Numbered from the stretch's first letter, positions 50,898 through 59,599 are shown. The stretch: DNA of 62,516 nucleotides from an uncultured Anaerotignum sp. (GCF_934277605.1 NZ_CAKQVD010000004.1:1-62516), one strand, 5' to 3'. Translations and numbers: made by a program. Notes: a model not told the origin generated them from the letters alone.

Positions 50898-50926
50898 TTG
50901 CAAGAAAATGCTTTTTGTAGTATACT
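50898..50926 (+). promoter_or_regulatory. Promoter of the 134-residue protein gene
   Basis: TTGCAA at 50898-50903, 17-base spacer, TATACT at 50921-50926. Confidence 0.75.
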
Positions 50927-50969
50927 TATAAGATAACTATGGGTATCGTTTTGGATAAGGAGAGCATAC

Positions 50970-51374
50970 ATGGAAGAAACAGTAATCGTAATCATGTTAA
51001 AGGATGAGAAAACCGGCTTTTTGGAAAAGGAGCTGGGGGCGTATTCTGTTCCCGAAAACGGAGAATTGCTTTTGAACATTTATGCCGAGGGCGAGAAGGT
51101 TGTGCTGCGCCTGAGCTGTGAGAAGGAATTGCAGGATTGGGAATATGATGCGGTTTATGATTATTATGATACGGAAACCGTAGGCGCCTTGGTGGATAGC
51201 ATTGCCGAGGAGGATGGGCATTATAATCCGGTTTGGGTGGTAACCTTCCCCTTCTGTGAGCAGCAGGAAACGATGGAGGAAAGGCTTGCGGATATTTTGC
51301 AGGCACATCGGGAGGAATTGCTTTCTGTTTATGATGCAATCAAGGATAAAGAGGATGATTACCGTGAGGAATAA
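50970..51374 (+). CDS. Conserved-looking acidic protein, function unknown
   Basis: This 134-residue soluble protein is not assigned with certainty; it looks like the clostridial DUF6762 type. Visible features are an N-terminal strand ETVIVIMLKDEKTG, the acidic tyrosine-rich stretch YDAVYDYYDTETV near residue 62 and a C-terminal helix ERLADILQAHREELLSVYDAI. It has its own promoter and AAGGAGAGC before ATG. The downstream lipoprotein gene overlaps its end by 20 bases, so the two are very likely made together. Confidence 0.7.
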   Translation: MEETVIVIMLKDEKTGFLEKELGAYSVPENGELLLNIYAEGEKVVLRLSCEKELQDWEYDAVYDYYDTETVGALVDSIAEEDGHYNPVWVVTFPFCEQQETMEERLADILQAHREELLSVYDAIKDKEDDYREE

Positions 51375-52578
51375 AGGAAGCTTTTGTCTGCTTTTGAGCC
51401 TTTGTCTGTTTTTGGCAGGCGGCTGCAGTATCAGCGATACAATTCCGTCCGGCTCCGATGAAAGGAACGGGAAGGACGGCACAACAGAAATTATCGTTTC
51501 CGGCGAAAAAACGGGGAAAACGGATGAAAAGCAGGAGGACGGCAAAAAGAAGGATGACGAGAAGGACGAAAAATCGGATGGCAAGAGGAACGGTCAAAAG
51601 CCCTTCTGGCAGAGTGAGGCCTCCAAGCTATATGAAAATCTGACAGCGGTAGCGGCGGCGGCACAGCAGGATTATAAAATAAACGGCGCAAGGCATGGCT
51701 GGATTAGCAAAAACGGCAAGCTTTACAGCTATTATGACGGTGGCTATGTTGCACCCTCCGCATTGGTTAGAGATGGCTATTTGGAAAGCGGCATAAATAC
51801 AGACGGATTTGAGATTTTGCTTGTCAATGGGGATGATTTGGCAGCCTATAACGGCACCAATATACCCTCCGGCAGTATGAGCTTTAAGGTGTTTGCGGCA
51901 GTAAAGCAAAACGGAAAATATCTGCTTGCCAGTGCGGAAGGCAAGGCAGGGCAGATTTCGCAGGCGGATTATCAGTCGTTTTTGACAAAATATACCCAAA
52001 ACCATGGCACAATCGGACGTTTGTCCTCTGCAACGGCGGAATATGGACGGATTTTGAACTATATCAGCCTGTATGAAGGACGTTTTTCGGATTATTATGT
52101 GCGTGAAATCCGTAAGGATAATAAATATGCCGTTGCGGTATTTTCCACCACGAGCAATACATCGAACATCAAGGAATATATTTTGAAGAATGATAACGGC
52201 TTTTGGGAGGTTGTTTATCCCAATGTGCAGCTGGATGCGTATCCCGTTACCTCCATCAACCGCCTGATTCCCGATTTTAACCCGGATGTTCTGCCGAAGT
52301 ATAACCTTGCGGCATGGAAGGGGCTTGTGAAAGCAGAGCAGGGCGGCGCAGTTGCGGCAATGTTCGGGAAATATTACATCACAAGCAAGGCGGAAATTCA
52401 GTATCAGTGTGCAACCGCAAGCTGTGCCTATTTTCGTTTGACGGACGGCTCCCGCTATGTTGCTTATTCCAATGGGGAATATTGGACAGCGGCACCTGTT
52501 TCCTCCGATATTGCGGCGAAGAACTACTTCAAGGAGCGGACAGGCGGCGATTACAGCTTTATTATTTTGGATGATTAA
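51355..52578 (+). CDS. Lipoprotein of unknown function with charged linker
   Basis: This 407-residue exported protein has a hydrophobic signal ending in LAGGC (Cys near residue 22). A long low-complexity linker of K, D, E and G (about 30-80) follows, then a compact domain of about 300 residues rich in tyrosine and serine. I recognise no family in that domain. It is anchored to the outer face of the membrane. ATG 51355 overlaps the previous gene; GTG 51364, preceded by AAAGAGG, is an equally plausible start. Confidence 0.72.
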   Translation: MITVRNKGSFCLLLSLCLFLAGGCSISDTIPSGSDERNGKDGTTEIIVSGEKTGKTDEKQEDGKKKDDEKDEKSDGKRNGQKPFWQSEASKLYENLTAVAAAAQQDYKINGARHGWISKNGKLYSYYDGGYVAPSALVRDGYLESGINTDGFEILLVNGDDLAAYNGTNIPSGSMSFKVFAAVKQNGKYLLASAEGKAGQISQADYQSFLTKYTQNHGTIGRLSSATAEYGRILNYISLYEGRFSDYYVREIRKDNKYAVAVFSTTSNTSNIKEYILKNDNGFWEVVYPNVQLDAYPVTSINRLIPDFNPDVLPKYNLAAWKGLVKAEQGGAVAAMFGKYYITSKAEIQYQCATASCAYFRLTDGSRYVAYSNGEYWTAAPVSSDIAAKNYFKERTGGDYSFIILDD

Positions 52579-52592
52579 AAGAAGGTGCTTTT

Positions 52593-53072
52593 ATGACAAA
52601 GACCAATGTGATGCGTCTGCTGGAGTCGGCAGGAATCGCTTACCGTACCGCAGAATATGAATATGATGAAACGAACCTTTCGGGACTGCATGCCGCAGAG
52701 CAGGTCGGCATGGATGCGGAGCAGGTGTTTAAAACACTGGTAACGAGAGGGGATAGAACAGGGATTCTTGTGTTTTGTATCCCTGTGGATATGGAATTGG
52801 ATTTGAAAAAGGCGGCAGTGGTTTCCAAAAATAAAAAGGTGGAAATGACACACATGAAGGAGCTTTTGGGGCTGACGGGTTATATCCGTGGCGGCTGTTC
52901 TCCGATTGGGATGAAGAAGAAATATCCCACCTTTATTGATGAAACCTGTATCCTCTTTGATGAAATTGCCGTCAGTGCGGGGGTGCGTGGCGAGCAGGTC
53001 ATTTTGAACCCGCAGGATTTGATTCGTTATACTGAGGCGACAGAGGCGGATATCACAAAGCCGATTGACTAA
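52593..53072 (+). CDS. ybaK: Cys-tRNA(Pro) deacylase (YbaK/EbsC family)
   Basis: YbaK removes cysteine mischarged on tRNA-Pro by prolyl-tRNA synthetase. The 159-residue single-domain protein has the family core FKTLVTRGD near residue 46 (catalytic-site lysine), VSKNKKVEM near residue 77 and GYIRGGCSPIGMKKKYPTFI near residue 93, followed by SAGVRGEQVILNPQDLI. Length and motifs match stand-alone YbaK/EbsC. GAAGGTG precedes ATG. It follows the lipoprotein gene by 14 bases, probably on the same transcript. Confidence 0.93.
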   Translation: MTKTNVMRLLESAGIAYRTAEYEYDETNLSGLHAAEQVGMDAEQVFKTLVTRGDRTGILVFCIPVDMELDLKKAAVVSKNKKVEMTHMKELLGLTGYIRGGCSPIGMKKKYPTFIDETCILFDEIAVSAGVRGEQVILNPQDLIRYTEATEADITKPID

Positions 53073-53100
53073 AAAAACAAAAAAGAAAAACGTAAAAAAG

Positions 53101-53139
53101 AAAAGACAGCAATTTTAAAAGAGAACTGCTGTCTTTTTT
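53101..53139. terminator. Bidirectional terminator after ybaK
   Basis: AAAAGACAGCA pairs with TGCTGTCTTTT; T-runs occur on both strands. It serves ybaK and the convergent protease gene. Confidence 0.9.
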
Positions 53140-53149
53140 GTTGCGTCTT

Positions 53150-54409
53150 TTATTTTTTGAGAATGCGGATGCTTTCACTGGGGGCGGTCTCCGTTCCGTC
53201 TACCACTGCTGTGATACGCAGATAGCAACTACTGTTGACGGAAATAGCGAAGGCCTGCGGATAGCCCCAAAGCCATTTTTCGCCGGTGTTGTTTTTGATG
53301 CGTGTATAAGGCCCATCCGGAGTGAGGGATTTGTATACATAATAATGCTCTGCGTTATAAACAGGGGACCAAGAAACATAGGCATAGCCATCGTTTTTCA
53401 TGCGTACACGCAGGTTGCGTGGTGCTTCTGCCGTATAGGTGTAGCTCTGCATGGAGCGGATTGGCAGAGAAAGCTTCTGCGGCACCTGAAGCACCTGTGC
53501 GATGGGGATGGAGAAATAATGCGAATCTCCGAAGAAGGAGGTCATGCCGATGACCTCTCCCTTGCTGTTAAACAGACCGCCGCCGCTGCTGCCGGGTGCA
53601 ATGACGGCAGAGGTGGAAATCACATCCCTATCAAAGCCCTCGATGACACCTGTGCTGACGGTGTTTCGTACACCGTTGGGGGAGCCGATTGCCGTAACCG
53701 CATCTCCGCTCTGATAGGAAAAGGCAGGCGTTGCGGGGGTTAAATCGGCTTTGTCTATTTTTAAAAGAGCAATATCGGCATAGGTATCCAAGCCGACAAC
53801 GGTTGTTTGACCATAATAAACGGTGCCGTCCGCAAAGATAAACTGGGCGGTGGCAGCATTTTTGATAACATGATAATTGGTGGCAATCAAGCCATCCTTG
53901 GAAAGCACAATGCCGCTGCCCTGCATTTTGTTTGTCTGGATATAAACAACGGAGTCATTGTTTTCTGTCTTTTCCGGTGCCGTGTAGGCGGCAGAATGAA
54001 TGGAAACCGAGGAGGTGCTTTGGTTCCAAGTGACCTCTGCACCGCTATGCTCTGCCAGAAAACGAAGCGGCACAAAGGTGCGGTCGTTTTTGATGGTGGC
54101 GGGTGCATCAATGGAAACGGTTTCGCCGTTGACGGTGGCTGTTTTTTCGTGGATACGCAGAGAAATTTGCACCGCATCCTTTTGGGCGAGGACGGTTTTT
54201 TCTGCCTCCTGCCACTGCACAGAATAGCCAAGGGCTTCTAAAATGCCGCGCATGGGAACAAGCACACGGTCATTTTCGATAAAGGGGGCCTCCGGAAACG
54301 AAACGGCCTTATCATCCAGAAAAACACGAATGGCTGCGCCTGCCGCTGTCTGCATGGAGCATAAAAAGAGAAAAAGAAAGAGGAAGGTTCCTCTTAGCAG
54401 TCGTTTCAT
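53150..54409 (-). CDS. Secreted trypsin-like serine protease with CuAO_N-type domain
   Basis: This 419-residue protein has a signal peptide (1-25), then a copper-amine-oxidase-N-like domain (26-138; IRVFLDDKAVSF, VPMRGILEALGYSV, FVPLRFLAEHSGAEV). A trypsin/HtrA-type protease follows (150-320) with catalytic His180 (NYHV), Asp212 (YADIALLKI) and Ser275 (PGSSGGG), then a fibronectin III-like end (330-419). CuAO_N domains bind the cell wall in Clostridia, so it probably works at the surface. No PDZ domain is seen. Confidence 0.87.
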   Translation of the reverse strand: MKRLLRGTFLFLFLFLCSMQTAAGAAIRVFLDDKAVSFPEAPFIENDRVLVPMRGILEALGYSVQWQEAEKTVLAQKDAVQISLRIHEKTATVNGETVSIDAPATIKNDRTFVPLRFLAEHSGAEVTWNQSTSSVSIHSAAYTAPEKTENNDSVVYIQTNKMQGSGIVLSKDGLIATNYHVIKNAATAQFIFADGTVYYGQTTVVGLDTYADIALLKIDKADLTPATPAFSYQSGDAVTAIGSPNGVRNTVSTGVIEGFDRDVISTSAVIAPGSSGGGLFNSKGEVIGMTSFFGDSHYFSIPIAQVLQVPQKLSLPIRSMQSYTYTAEAPRNLRVRMKNDGYAYVSWSPVYNAEHYYVYKSLTPDGPYTRIKNNTGEKWLWGYPQAFAISVNSSCYLRITAVVDGTETAPSESIRILKK

Positions 54410-54435
54410 AGTGTTTCACTTCCTTTCTTGCAGAA

Positions 54436-54441
54436 AGTATA
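54436..54441 (-). promoter_or_regulatory. Extended -10 element of the protease gene
   Basis: On the minus strand TGG-TATACT at 54444-54436 is an extended -10. The -35 region 17 bases further upstream is poor. Confidence 0.5.
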
Positions 54442-54510
54442 CCATAGAATCATGGCTTTGCGGATAAAATTTAGAAAAAATTAAGAAATCTGTGAAGGCG
54501 GGAGAAGGAA

Positions 54511-54539
54511 TTGATTTTTTGGGTTGTTTATAGTATTCT
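54511..54539 (+). promoter_or_regulatory. Promoter of the GNAT-glcK operon
   Basis: TTGATT at 54511-54516, 17-base spacer, TATTCT at 54534-54539. Confidence 0.7.
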
Positions 54540-54561
54540 TTTTGGACGGAGGTGAAAAGGT

Positions 54562-55086
54562 ATGTTTGAGAGAATTACAGAGGAAAGCTTTGACGAGATT
54601 TTTCCTTTGTTGGAGCAAGCATTTCCGGAAACGGAGCTGCGCATAAAGCAGGACCAAAGAGCACTGCTGCAGGAGCCCTGCTACCGCCTTTACGGTGTAC
54701 GCAGAGAGGGTGCATTTGCGGCGGTTTTTGCGACCTGGGAGATTGATGATTTTTTATATATCGAGCATTTTGCCGTGAAGGAGGAATACCGCAACGGCGG
54801 CTATGGCGGCGGTCTTTTGGATGCCCTGATAGAAGAAAAGGGACGCCCGATGGTGCTTGAGGTGGAGCTGCCGGAGGATGCACTGACCAAGCGGCGCATT
54901 GGCTTTTATCAACGGCATGGATTGGTTTTCAATGACTATCCCTATTTGCAGCCGCCCATGCGCAAGGGGCAGGGGATGCTTCCCCTGCGGCTGATGACGA
55001 AGCCTGCGGCCTTGGATGAGGAAATGTATCGGCGGTATAAAAAGCAGATACACAGCATTGTATACAAATATGAAGGTGATCGATAA
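54562..55086 (+). CDS. GNAT family N-acetyltransferase
   Basis: This 174-residue acetyltransferase has the GNAT layout: DDFLYIEHFAVKEEYRNGG near residue 58 leading into the acetyl-CoA pyrophosphate loop RNGGYGGGLLDALI, then the VLEVELPED strand and RIGFYQRHGLVFND near residue 112. The acceptor is not evident. GGAGGTG lies 7 bases before ATG. The stop codon overlaps the glucokinase start as TAATG, so the two are translated together, perhaps by chance of layout rather than a shared pathway. Confidence 0.83.
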   Translation: MFERITEESFDEIFPLLEQAFPETELRIKQDQRALLQEPCYRLYGVRREGAFAAVFATWEIDDFLYIEHFAVKEEYRNGGYGGGLLDALIEEKGRPMVLEVELPEDALTKRRIGFYQRHGLVFNDYPYLQPPMRKGQGMLPLRLMTKPAALDEEMYRRYKKQIHSIVYKYEGDR

Positions 55087-56030
55087 TGCGTGACTGCTTT
55101 GGGATTGATATTGGCGGCACAACGGTAAAAATCGGACTTTTTGCGGAAAATGGTGTAATTTTAGAGAAATGGGAACTGCCGACACGGAAAGAACGAACGC
55201 CAAACGGACTTTTTCTGGACATTCGGGACAGCATAACGGACTGTTTGCAGAAAAGAGGCATGAAAAAGGAAGAGATCCTTGGGATTGGCATGACAGCCCC
55301 CGGCCCCGTGACGCAGGATGGCATTTTGCATGGAGCGGACAATATCGGTTGGGGAGATGTGGCACTTGCCGAGGAGGCGGAGAGCAGCATTGGCATTTCC
55401 CCTGTTTGCGTTGGCAATGATGCCCGCTTGGCAGCACTGGGCGAGGTGGTCTATGGTGCGGGCAAGGGTGCAAAAAGCATTTTGATGGTAACGCTTGGCA
55501 CAGGTGTCGGCGGCGGCGTGGTGCTGAATGGAAGGATTTTGCTCGGAGAAAGCGGTGTGGCAGGCGAGATTGGGCATATAACGGTCAATCCCTTTGAGAC
55601 GGCACATTGCAACTGCGGCAAAAGGGGCTGCTTGGAGCAATATGCCTCTGCGACGGGGATGGTGCGTGTGGCAAGGCAGCTGTTGGCAGAGCGGAGCGAG
55701 CCTTCGCTTTTGCGGCAGAGTGAGCCGCTCACTGCAAAGGCGCTTTGGGATGCGGCAAAGGCAGGCGATGCACTTGCGCAGGAGATTACGGATAGGGTTT
55801 GCGCCTATTTGGGCATGGCACTGGCCGATGCGGTGTATTTGGTGGACCCGGAGAGAATCCTGCTGGGCGGCGGTGTTTCCTTGGCAGGCGAGCTGCTTTT
55901 GCAAAAGGTGCGAAGGGCATACCAAAGCAGAGTTTTCCCGCACAGCAGAGAAAAGGAAATCCTTTTGGCAGGGCTGGGAAAGGATGCGGGTATCTATGGT
56001 GCGGCGGCATTGCTGCTGCAGAGCCTATGA
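55086..56030 (+). CDS. glcK: ROK family glucokinase
   Basis: This enzyme phosphorylates glucose at C6 with ATP. The 314-residue protein shows the ATP-binding GIDIGGTTVKIGLF near residue 5, TLGTGVGGGVVLNG near residue 136, GEIGHITV near residue 160 and the ROK zinc site CNCGKRGCLEQYAS near residue 175. The glucose-binding residues E and H of GEIGH are intact. Other ROK sugar kinases are possible but less likely. It overlaps the GNAT stop by one base. Confidence 0.93.
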   Translation: MRDCFGIDIGGTTVKIGLFAENGVILEKWELPTRKERTPNGLFLDIRDSITDCLQKRGMKKEEILGIGMTAPGPVTQDGILHGADNIGWGDVALAEEAESSIGISPVCVGNDARLAALGEVVYGAGKGAKSILMVTLGTGVGGGVVLNGRILLGESGVAGEIGHITVNPFETAHCNCGKRGCLEQYASATGMVRVARQLLAERSEPSLLRQSEPLTAKALWDAAKAGDALAQEITDRVCAYLGMALADAVYLVDPERILLGGGVSLAGELLLQKVRRAYQSRVFPHSREKEILLAGLGKDAGIYGAAALLLQSL

Positions 56031-56244
56031 TTGACCATGCGCAGAATGGACAAAAGCAGACCTGCGTTTTTGTGAAAATACGCCAAAAAGAAAAAAAGAA
56101 AAAAATTCTGTGTAAAAAAGAAGGAATAAACGGACTTTTGGAGAATTTACAATAATAACAGGAAACATCCGATACGGATTCCTGTCAACCTATGAATGAT
56201 TCAAAGGCATACCACCGGAAAACTATTTAAAGGGGGAGATTGCA

Positions 56245-56658
56245 ATGGTTAAAATTCTTGCAGGCGAAAAAGGTGAAGGCAAAACAAAAAGAATGATTGA
56301 TATGGCAAATGCAGCCGGCAAAGAGGCAAAGGGCAACATTGTCTTTGTTGACGATGACAACAGCCATATGTATGATTTGCATTATAGCGTGCGTTTCGTA
56401 GAAACACCGAAGTTCATTATGGAAGATCCACAGGTATTCAGAGGTTTTGTGTGTGGTATCCTTTCTCAGAACAGCGATATTGAAACCATTTACATTGATG
56501 GACTGAACCATATTATGGACAGAATCAGCGATGCAGATTTTACAGCTTTCATTCAGGAGCTGGATAAGACATCCAAGGAAGCGGAAATGGATATGGTTAT
56601 GATTATCAGCCGCAAAACAGATGCACTTCCTGCGGAGGTACAGCAGTATCTCATCTAA
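56245..56658 (+). CDS. Minimal P-loop protein of unknown function
   Basis: This 137-residue protein consists almost only of a P-loop core. Walker A is GEKGEGKT (7-14), followed by FVDDDNS near residue 35, a Walker B-like ETIYIDGLNH with Asp85 and a strand DMVMIISRK near residue 116. It is too short for PilT, RecA or AAA proteins and has no visible effector domain. ATG follows AAAGGGGGAGATTGCA. It is a single-gene unit between a hairpin-bearing leader and a strong terminator. Confidence 0.75.
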   Translation: MVKILAGEKGEGKTKRMIDMANAAGKEAKGNIVFVDDDNSHMYDLHYSVRFVETPKFIMEDPQVFRGFVCGILSQNSDIETIYIDGLNHIMDRISDADFTAFIQELDKTSKEAEMDMVMIISRKTDALPAEVQQYLI

Positions 56659-56690
56659 TTTGAATTTTATCGAACATTCATAAAAACGAA

Positions 56691-56716
56691 AGGGACTTCG
56701 CAAGAAGTCCTTTTTT
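56691..56716 (+). terminator. Terminator of the P-loop protein gene
   Basis: GGACTT-CGCAAG-AAGTCC followed by T6. The stretch from here to 56980 holds no gene. A TTTACT-18-TAAAAT pair near 56826-56855 may be the promoter of the CoA-transferase gene. Confidence 0.88.
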
Positions 56717-56980
56717 GTTGCGGAAAAAAGGGGTTTGTTTGGGAGAAAGAACAGTTGTTAGACAAAAAAGAGGAATTTGGCTTATCCTTGTGTATAATTT
56801 AAAGAACAGAACGGAATATACCTTTACTTTTGGGTTTTCTTTGTGCTAAAATGCAGATAAGACAGCGTATTTTGTATGCAAGATGGAAAAATAGAACAAT
56901 TCCTTGTGTGTTTGAAATGAAATCATAGAAAAAAACAGAAAAAAGAAATCAGAAAACGAAATCAGAAAGGGAGAACAGAC

Positions 56981-58288
56981 ATGAACAAATACCAAGAGAT
57001 GTATCGTGCGAAACTGAAAACTGCGGAAGAGGTTGCGATGTATGTAAAATCCGGCGATCTCTGTGCTTGTCCCACCGGTCTGGAGGAGCCTGAAAATATT
57101 TGTGCGGCGGTTGGCGAAAGAGCAAGACGCGGCGAAATTACAGGGGTGCAGCATCATGCCATTCTTTCCGTAAAGGGAAATGCGTTTATGGATCCCGCAC
57201 TGAAGGGCAAATATGATTATGTATCCTGGTTTACAGGCGGTGCAGGCAGAAAAGGGATTCAGGAGGGCTACTACACCTATGTACCCAATAATTACAGCAC
57301 AGTACCTCGCTACTGGAGAGAGTGCATGCCCAAGCTGGATGTATTCTATGCCGAGGTTTCTCCTATGGATAAGCATGGCTATTTCTCCTGCGGCATGGCA
57401 GGGGCTGAGGTGGTTGCACTGAGAGATAAGGCAACTATGATTTTGCTTGAGGTTAACGATAAAATGCCTCGTGTGATGGGGAATAACCTGATTCACATTT
57501 CTCAGGTTACCGCTTTGTGCGAATCCAGCCATGACCTGTTGGAGCTGCCCGAAACGGAATTGACAGAAATTGATAAGAAAATCGGCGGAATGATTGCGGA
57601 CGAGGTTCCCAACGGTGCAACATTGCAGTTGGGCATCGGCGGCGTACCAAATGCGGTTGGCGTTTTGCTGCGTGACAAGCAGGACTTGGGCCTGCATACA
57701 GAAATGTTCACAGACAGCATGGTGGATTTGCTGGAATGTGGTGCGGTTACCAACATGAAAAAGCCCATCAATATCGGCAAGACCATTGCGACACTGGCTT
57801 GGGGCTCCAAGAAAATGTATGAATACATGGATGATAACCCGGCATTTGAAATGCACCCCGTTGATTATACCAATAATCCCTATGTGATCGGTCAGCATGA
57901 TAACTTTATTTCCGTAAATGCCTGTGTGGAAATCGACCTGTTCGGTCAGGTTTGTGCGGAATCTCTGGGAACACGCCATTACAGCGGCTCCGGCGGTCAG
58001 GTGGACTTCGTGCGTGGTGCGAATCTTTCCAAGGGAGGCAAGGGCTTCATCGCAATGACCTCCACAGCGAAAAACGGCACAGTTTCCAAGATTAAGCCTG
58101 TGCTGACACCCGGTTCCATTGTGACAACCTCCAAGAATGAGGTGGATTTCCTGGTAACAGAAAACAACATTGTTCGCCTGAAGGGCAGAACCGCAAGCGA
58201 CAGAGCGAAAATGATTATCTCTCTGGCGGCACCCGAATTCAGAGATGAGCTGCTGTTTGAAGCAAAGAAAATGAATTTGATTGTTTAA
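56981..58288 (+). CDS. Family I CoA-transferase (acetyl-CoA hydrolase / 4-hydroxybutyrate CoA-transferase type)
   Basis: This 435-residue enzyme exchanges CoA between acyl-CoA and a free acid such as acetate, butyrate or 4-hydroxybutyrate during fermentation. It shows LQLGIGGVPNAVG near residue 212, the catalytic glutamate in LHTEMFTDS near residue 243, ISVNACVEIDLFGQV near residue 310 and GSGGQVDFVRGA near residue 337. The protein covers both halves typical of the Cat1/AbfT group. The exact acid is not readable. It is transcribed alone and ends at a complex terminator. Confidence 0.9.
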   Translation: MNKYQEMYRAKLKTAEEVAMYVKSGDLCACPTGLEEPENICAAVGERARRGEITGVQHHAILSVKGNAFMDPALKGKYDYVSWFTGGAGRKGIQEGYYTYVPNNYSTVPRYWRECMPKLDVFYAEVSPMDKHGYFSCGMAGAEVVALRDKATMILLEVNDKMPRVMGNNLIHISQVTALCESSHDLLELPETELTEIDKKIGGMIADEVPNGATLQLGIGGVPNAVGVLLRDKQDLGLHTEMFTDSMVDLLECGAVTNMKKPINIGKTIATLAWGSKKMYEYMDDNPAFEMHPVDYTNNPYVIGQHDNFISVNACVEIDLFGQVCAESLGTRHYSGSGGQVDFVRGANLSKGGKGFIAMTSTAKNGTVSKIKPVLTPGSIVTTSKNEVDFLVTENNIVRLKGRTASDRAKMIISLAAPEFRDELLFEAKKMNLIV

Positions 58289-58301
58289 GCAAAAAATGAA
58301 G

Positions 58302-58388
58302 AAAGCTCACCATTTTGGTGCATCCCAAAAAGAAGCCGAAGGAAAAACCAAGGTATTCTTAAGCGGAGCCTACTTTGGTGGGCTTTTT
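58302..58388 (+). terminator. Terminator with two exclusive pairings after the CoA-transferase
   Basis: AAAGCTCACCA (58302-58312) pairs over 11 bp with TGGTGGGCTTT (58376-58386), followed by T residues. The CACCA of the 5' arm can instead pair locally with TGGTG at 58316-58320. The 63-base inside contains further stems. Confidence 0.75.
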
Positions 58389-58390
58389 TA

Positions 58391-58419
58391 TTGCGTTTCG
58401 GGCTGTTTTATGGTATGTT
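58391..58419 (+). promoter_or_regulatory. Promoter of the dCMP deaminase gene
   Basis: TTGCGT at 58391-58396, 17-base spacer, TATGTT at 58414-58419 preceded by TGG. Confidence 0.6.
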
Positions 58420-58456
58420 GGAACAAAATGAGCCATGGAAAAAGGAGGTTGGAGCA

Positions 58457-58900
58457 GTGAGAAAAAGCTGGGATGAATATTTCATGGAGATTGCCGAAAT
58501 TGTGAAAACACGCTCGACCTGTCTGCGCAGGCAGGTGGGGGCAGTGATTGTGAAGGATAACCGCATTATTACAACAGGCTATAACGGTGCGCCCTCCGGG
58601 CTAAAGCACTGCACAGAGATTGGCGGCTGTGAGCGGGAGCGGCTGCAGATTCCCTCCGGTCAGCGACATGAGCTTTGTCGGGCGCTGCATGCAGAGCAAA
58701 ATGCCATCATTCAGGCGGCGAAGGTGGGCGTGAGTACGGAGGGGGCAACCATTTACATTACCCTGCAGCCCTGTGTGATTTGTGCCAAAATGCTGATTAA
58801 CGCAGGTATTACACGCATTGTCCATCGGGGGCAATATCCGGATGTGCTTTCGCAGGCCATTTTGGAGGAGGCAGGCATTGAAATCGTTGTGATGGATTGA
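58457..58900 (+). CDS. Deoxycytidylate (dCMP) deaminase-like protein
   Basis: This zinc deaminase of the dCMP/ComEB group would convert dCMP to dUMP for dTTP synthesis. The 147-residue protein shows RRQVGAVIVKDNRII near residue 23, the zinc ligand and catalytic glutamate in LHAEQNAI near residue 79 and PCVICAKMLINAGI near residue 107. GTG 58457 is chosen because AAAGGAGG lies 9 bases upstream and the protein then begins like its relatives (RKSWDEYFMEIA). An ATG at 58415 lies inside the -10 element. Confidence 0.9.
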   Translation: MRKSWDEYFMEIAEIVKTRSTCLRRQVGAVIVKDNRIITTGYNGAPSGLKHCTEIGGCERERLQIPSGQRHELCRALHAEQNAIIQAAKVGVSTEGATIYITLQPCVICAKMLINAGITRIVHRGQYPDVLSQAILEEAGIEIVVMD

Positions 58901-58920
58901 TTTTTCGGGATTTTTCCCAT

Positions 58921-58950
58921 TTGCATCAGGAAAAAAATTTGTGCTATACT
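58921..58950 (+). promoter_or_regulatory. Promoter of the CarD-family gene
   Basis: TTGCAT at 58921-58926, 18-base spacer, TATACT at 58945-58950 preceded by TGC (extended -10). Confidence 0.75.
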
Positions 58951-59038
58951 ATCTATATGCTTAGTTTCCCTTTTGATTGGGTATACTGATTGGATATTGG
59001 GAGTTTTTATGGAATAGCAGGATGCAGGAGGGAGAACG

Positions 59039-59551
59039 ATGTTTCAAAAAGGTGAGTATGTCATTTACGGAAATAACGGCATTTGCTGCATCGAGGAAAT
59101 TGGGGTTCCGCTTGGTACGCCGATGGGACACAGCGGAAAGGAATATTATACCCTTGCCCCTGTATTTTCCTCCGGAAAAATTTATGCCCCCTTGGATACA
59201 AAGGTATTCATGCGCCCGATTTTGACAAAGCGGCAGGCGGAGCAGCTGATTTCGCAGATTCCGCTCATTCAGGCGGAGGAAATCGAGGGGAAGGATGCCC
59301 GTGCCCTTGGGGAGAAATACAAGGATTGCTTGGACACACATCAATGTGAGGATTTGGTGCGGCTGATTAAGACGGTGTATCGGAAGGAAAAAAGCCTGGA
59401 GGAAAGCGGAAAAAGGCTGGCGAAAACAGAGCGGGAATACGGCAATTTGGCAAAGGAGCTTTTGCACAGAGAGTTTTCCGTGGCACTGGAGGTTCCCTAC
59501 GAGGATGTGGAAGATTATATTACGGAAAAGGTGGCGGCATTGCAAAGGTAA
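59039..59551 (+). CDS. CarD/CdnL family transcription factor
   Basis: CarD-family proteins bind the RNA polymerase beta subunit and promoter DNA to stabilise open complexes, often at rRNA promoters. This 170-residue protein has the N-terminal Tudor-like RNAP-interaction domain (1-62; FQKGEYVIYGNNGICCIEEI, YYTLAPVFSSGKIYAPLD) and a helical C-terminal part (65-170) with LVRLIKTVYRKEKSLEES and LLHREFSVALEVPYEDVEDYI. GGAGGGAGAACG precedes ATG. It stands alone with its own promoter and terminator. Confidence 0.9.
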   Translation: MFQKGEYVIYGNNGICCIEEIGVPLGTPMGHSGKEYYTLAPVFSSGKIYAPLDTKVFMRPILTKRQAEQLISQIPLIQAEEIEGKDARALGEKYKDCLDTHQCEDLVRLIKTVYRKEKSLEESGKRLAKTEREYGNLAKELLHREFSVALEVPYEDVEDYITEKVAALQR

Positions 59552-59562
59552 GAGGAGGCATA

Positions 59563-59592
59563 ACCCTGAATCGAGTGGATTCGGGGTTTTTT
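59563..59592 (+). terminator. Terminator of the CarD-family gene
   Basis: ACCCTGAATC (59563-59572) pairs with GATTCGGGGT (59578-59587) with one wobble, then T6. Confidence 0.9.
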
Positions 59593-59599
59593 GTTTGGC

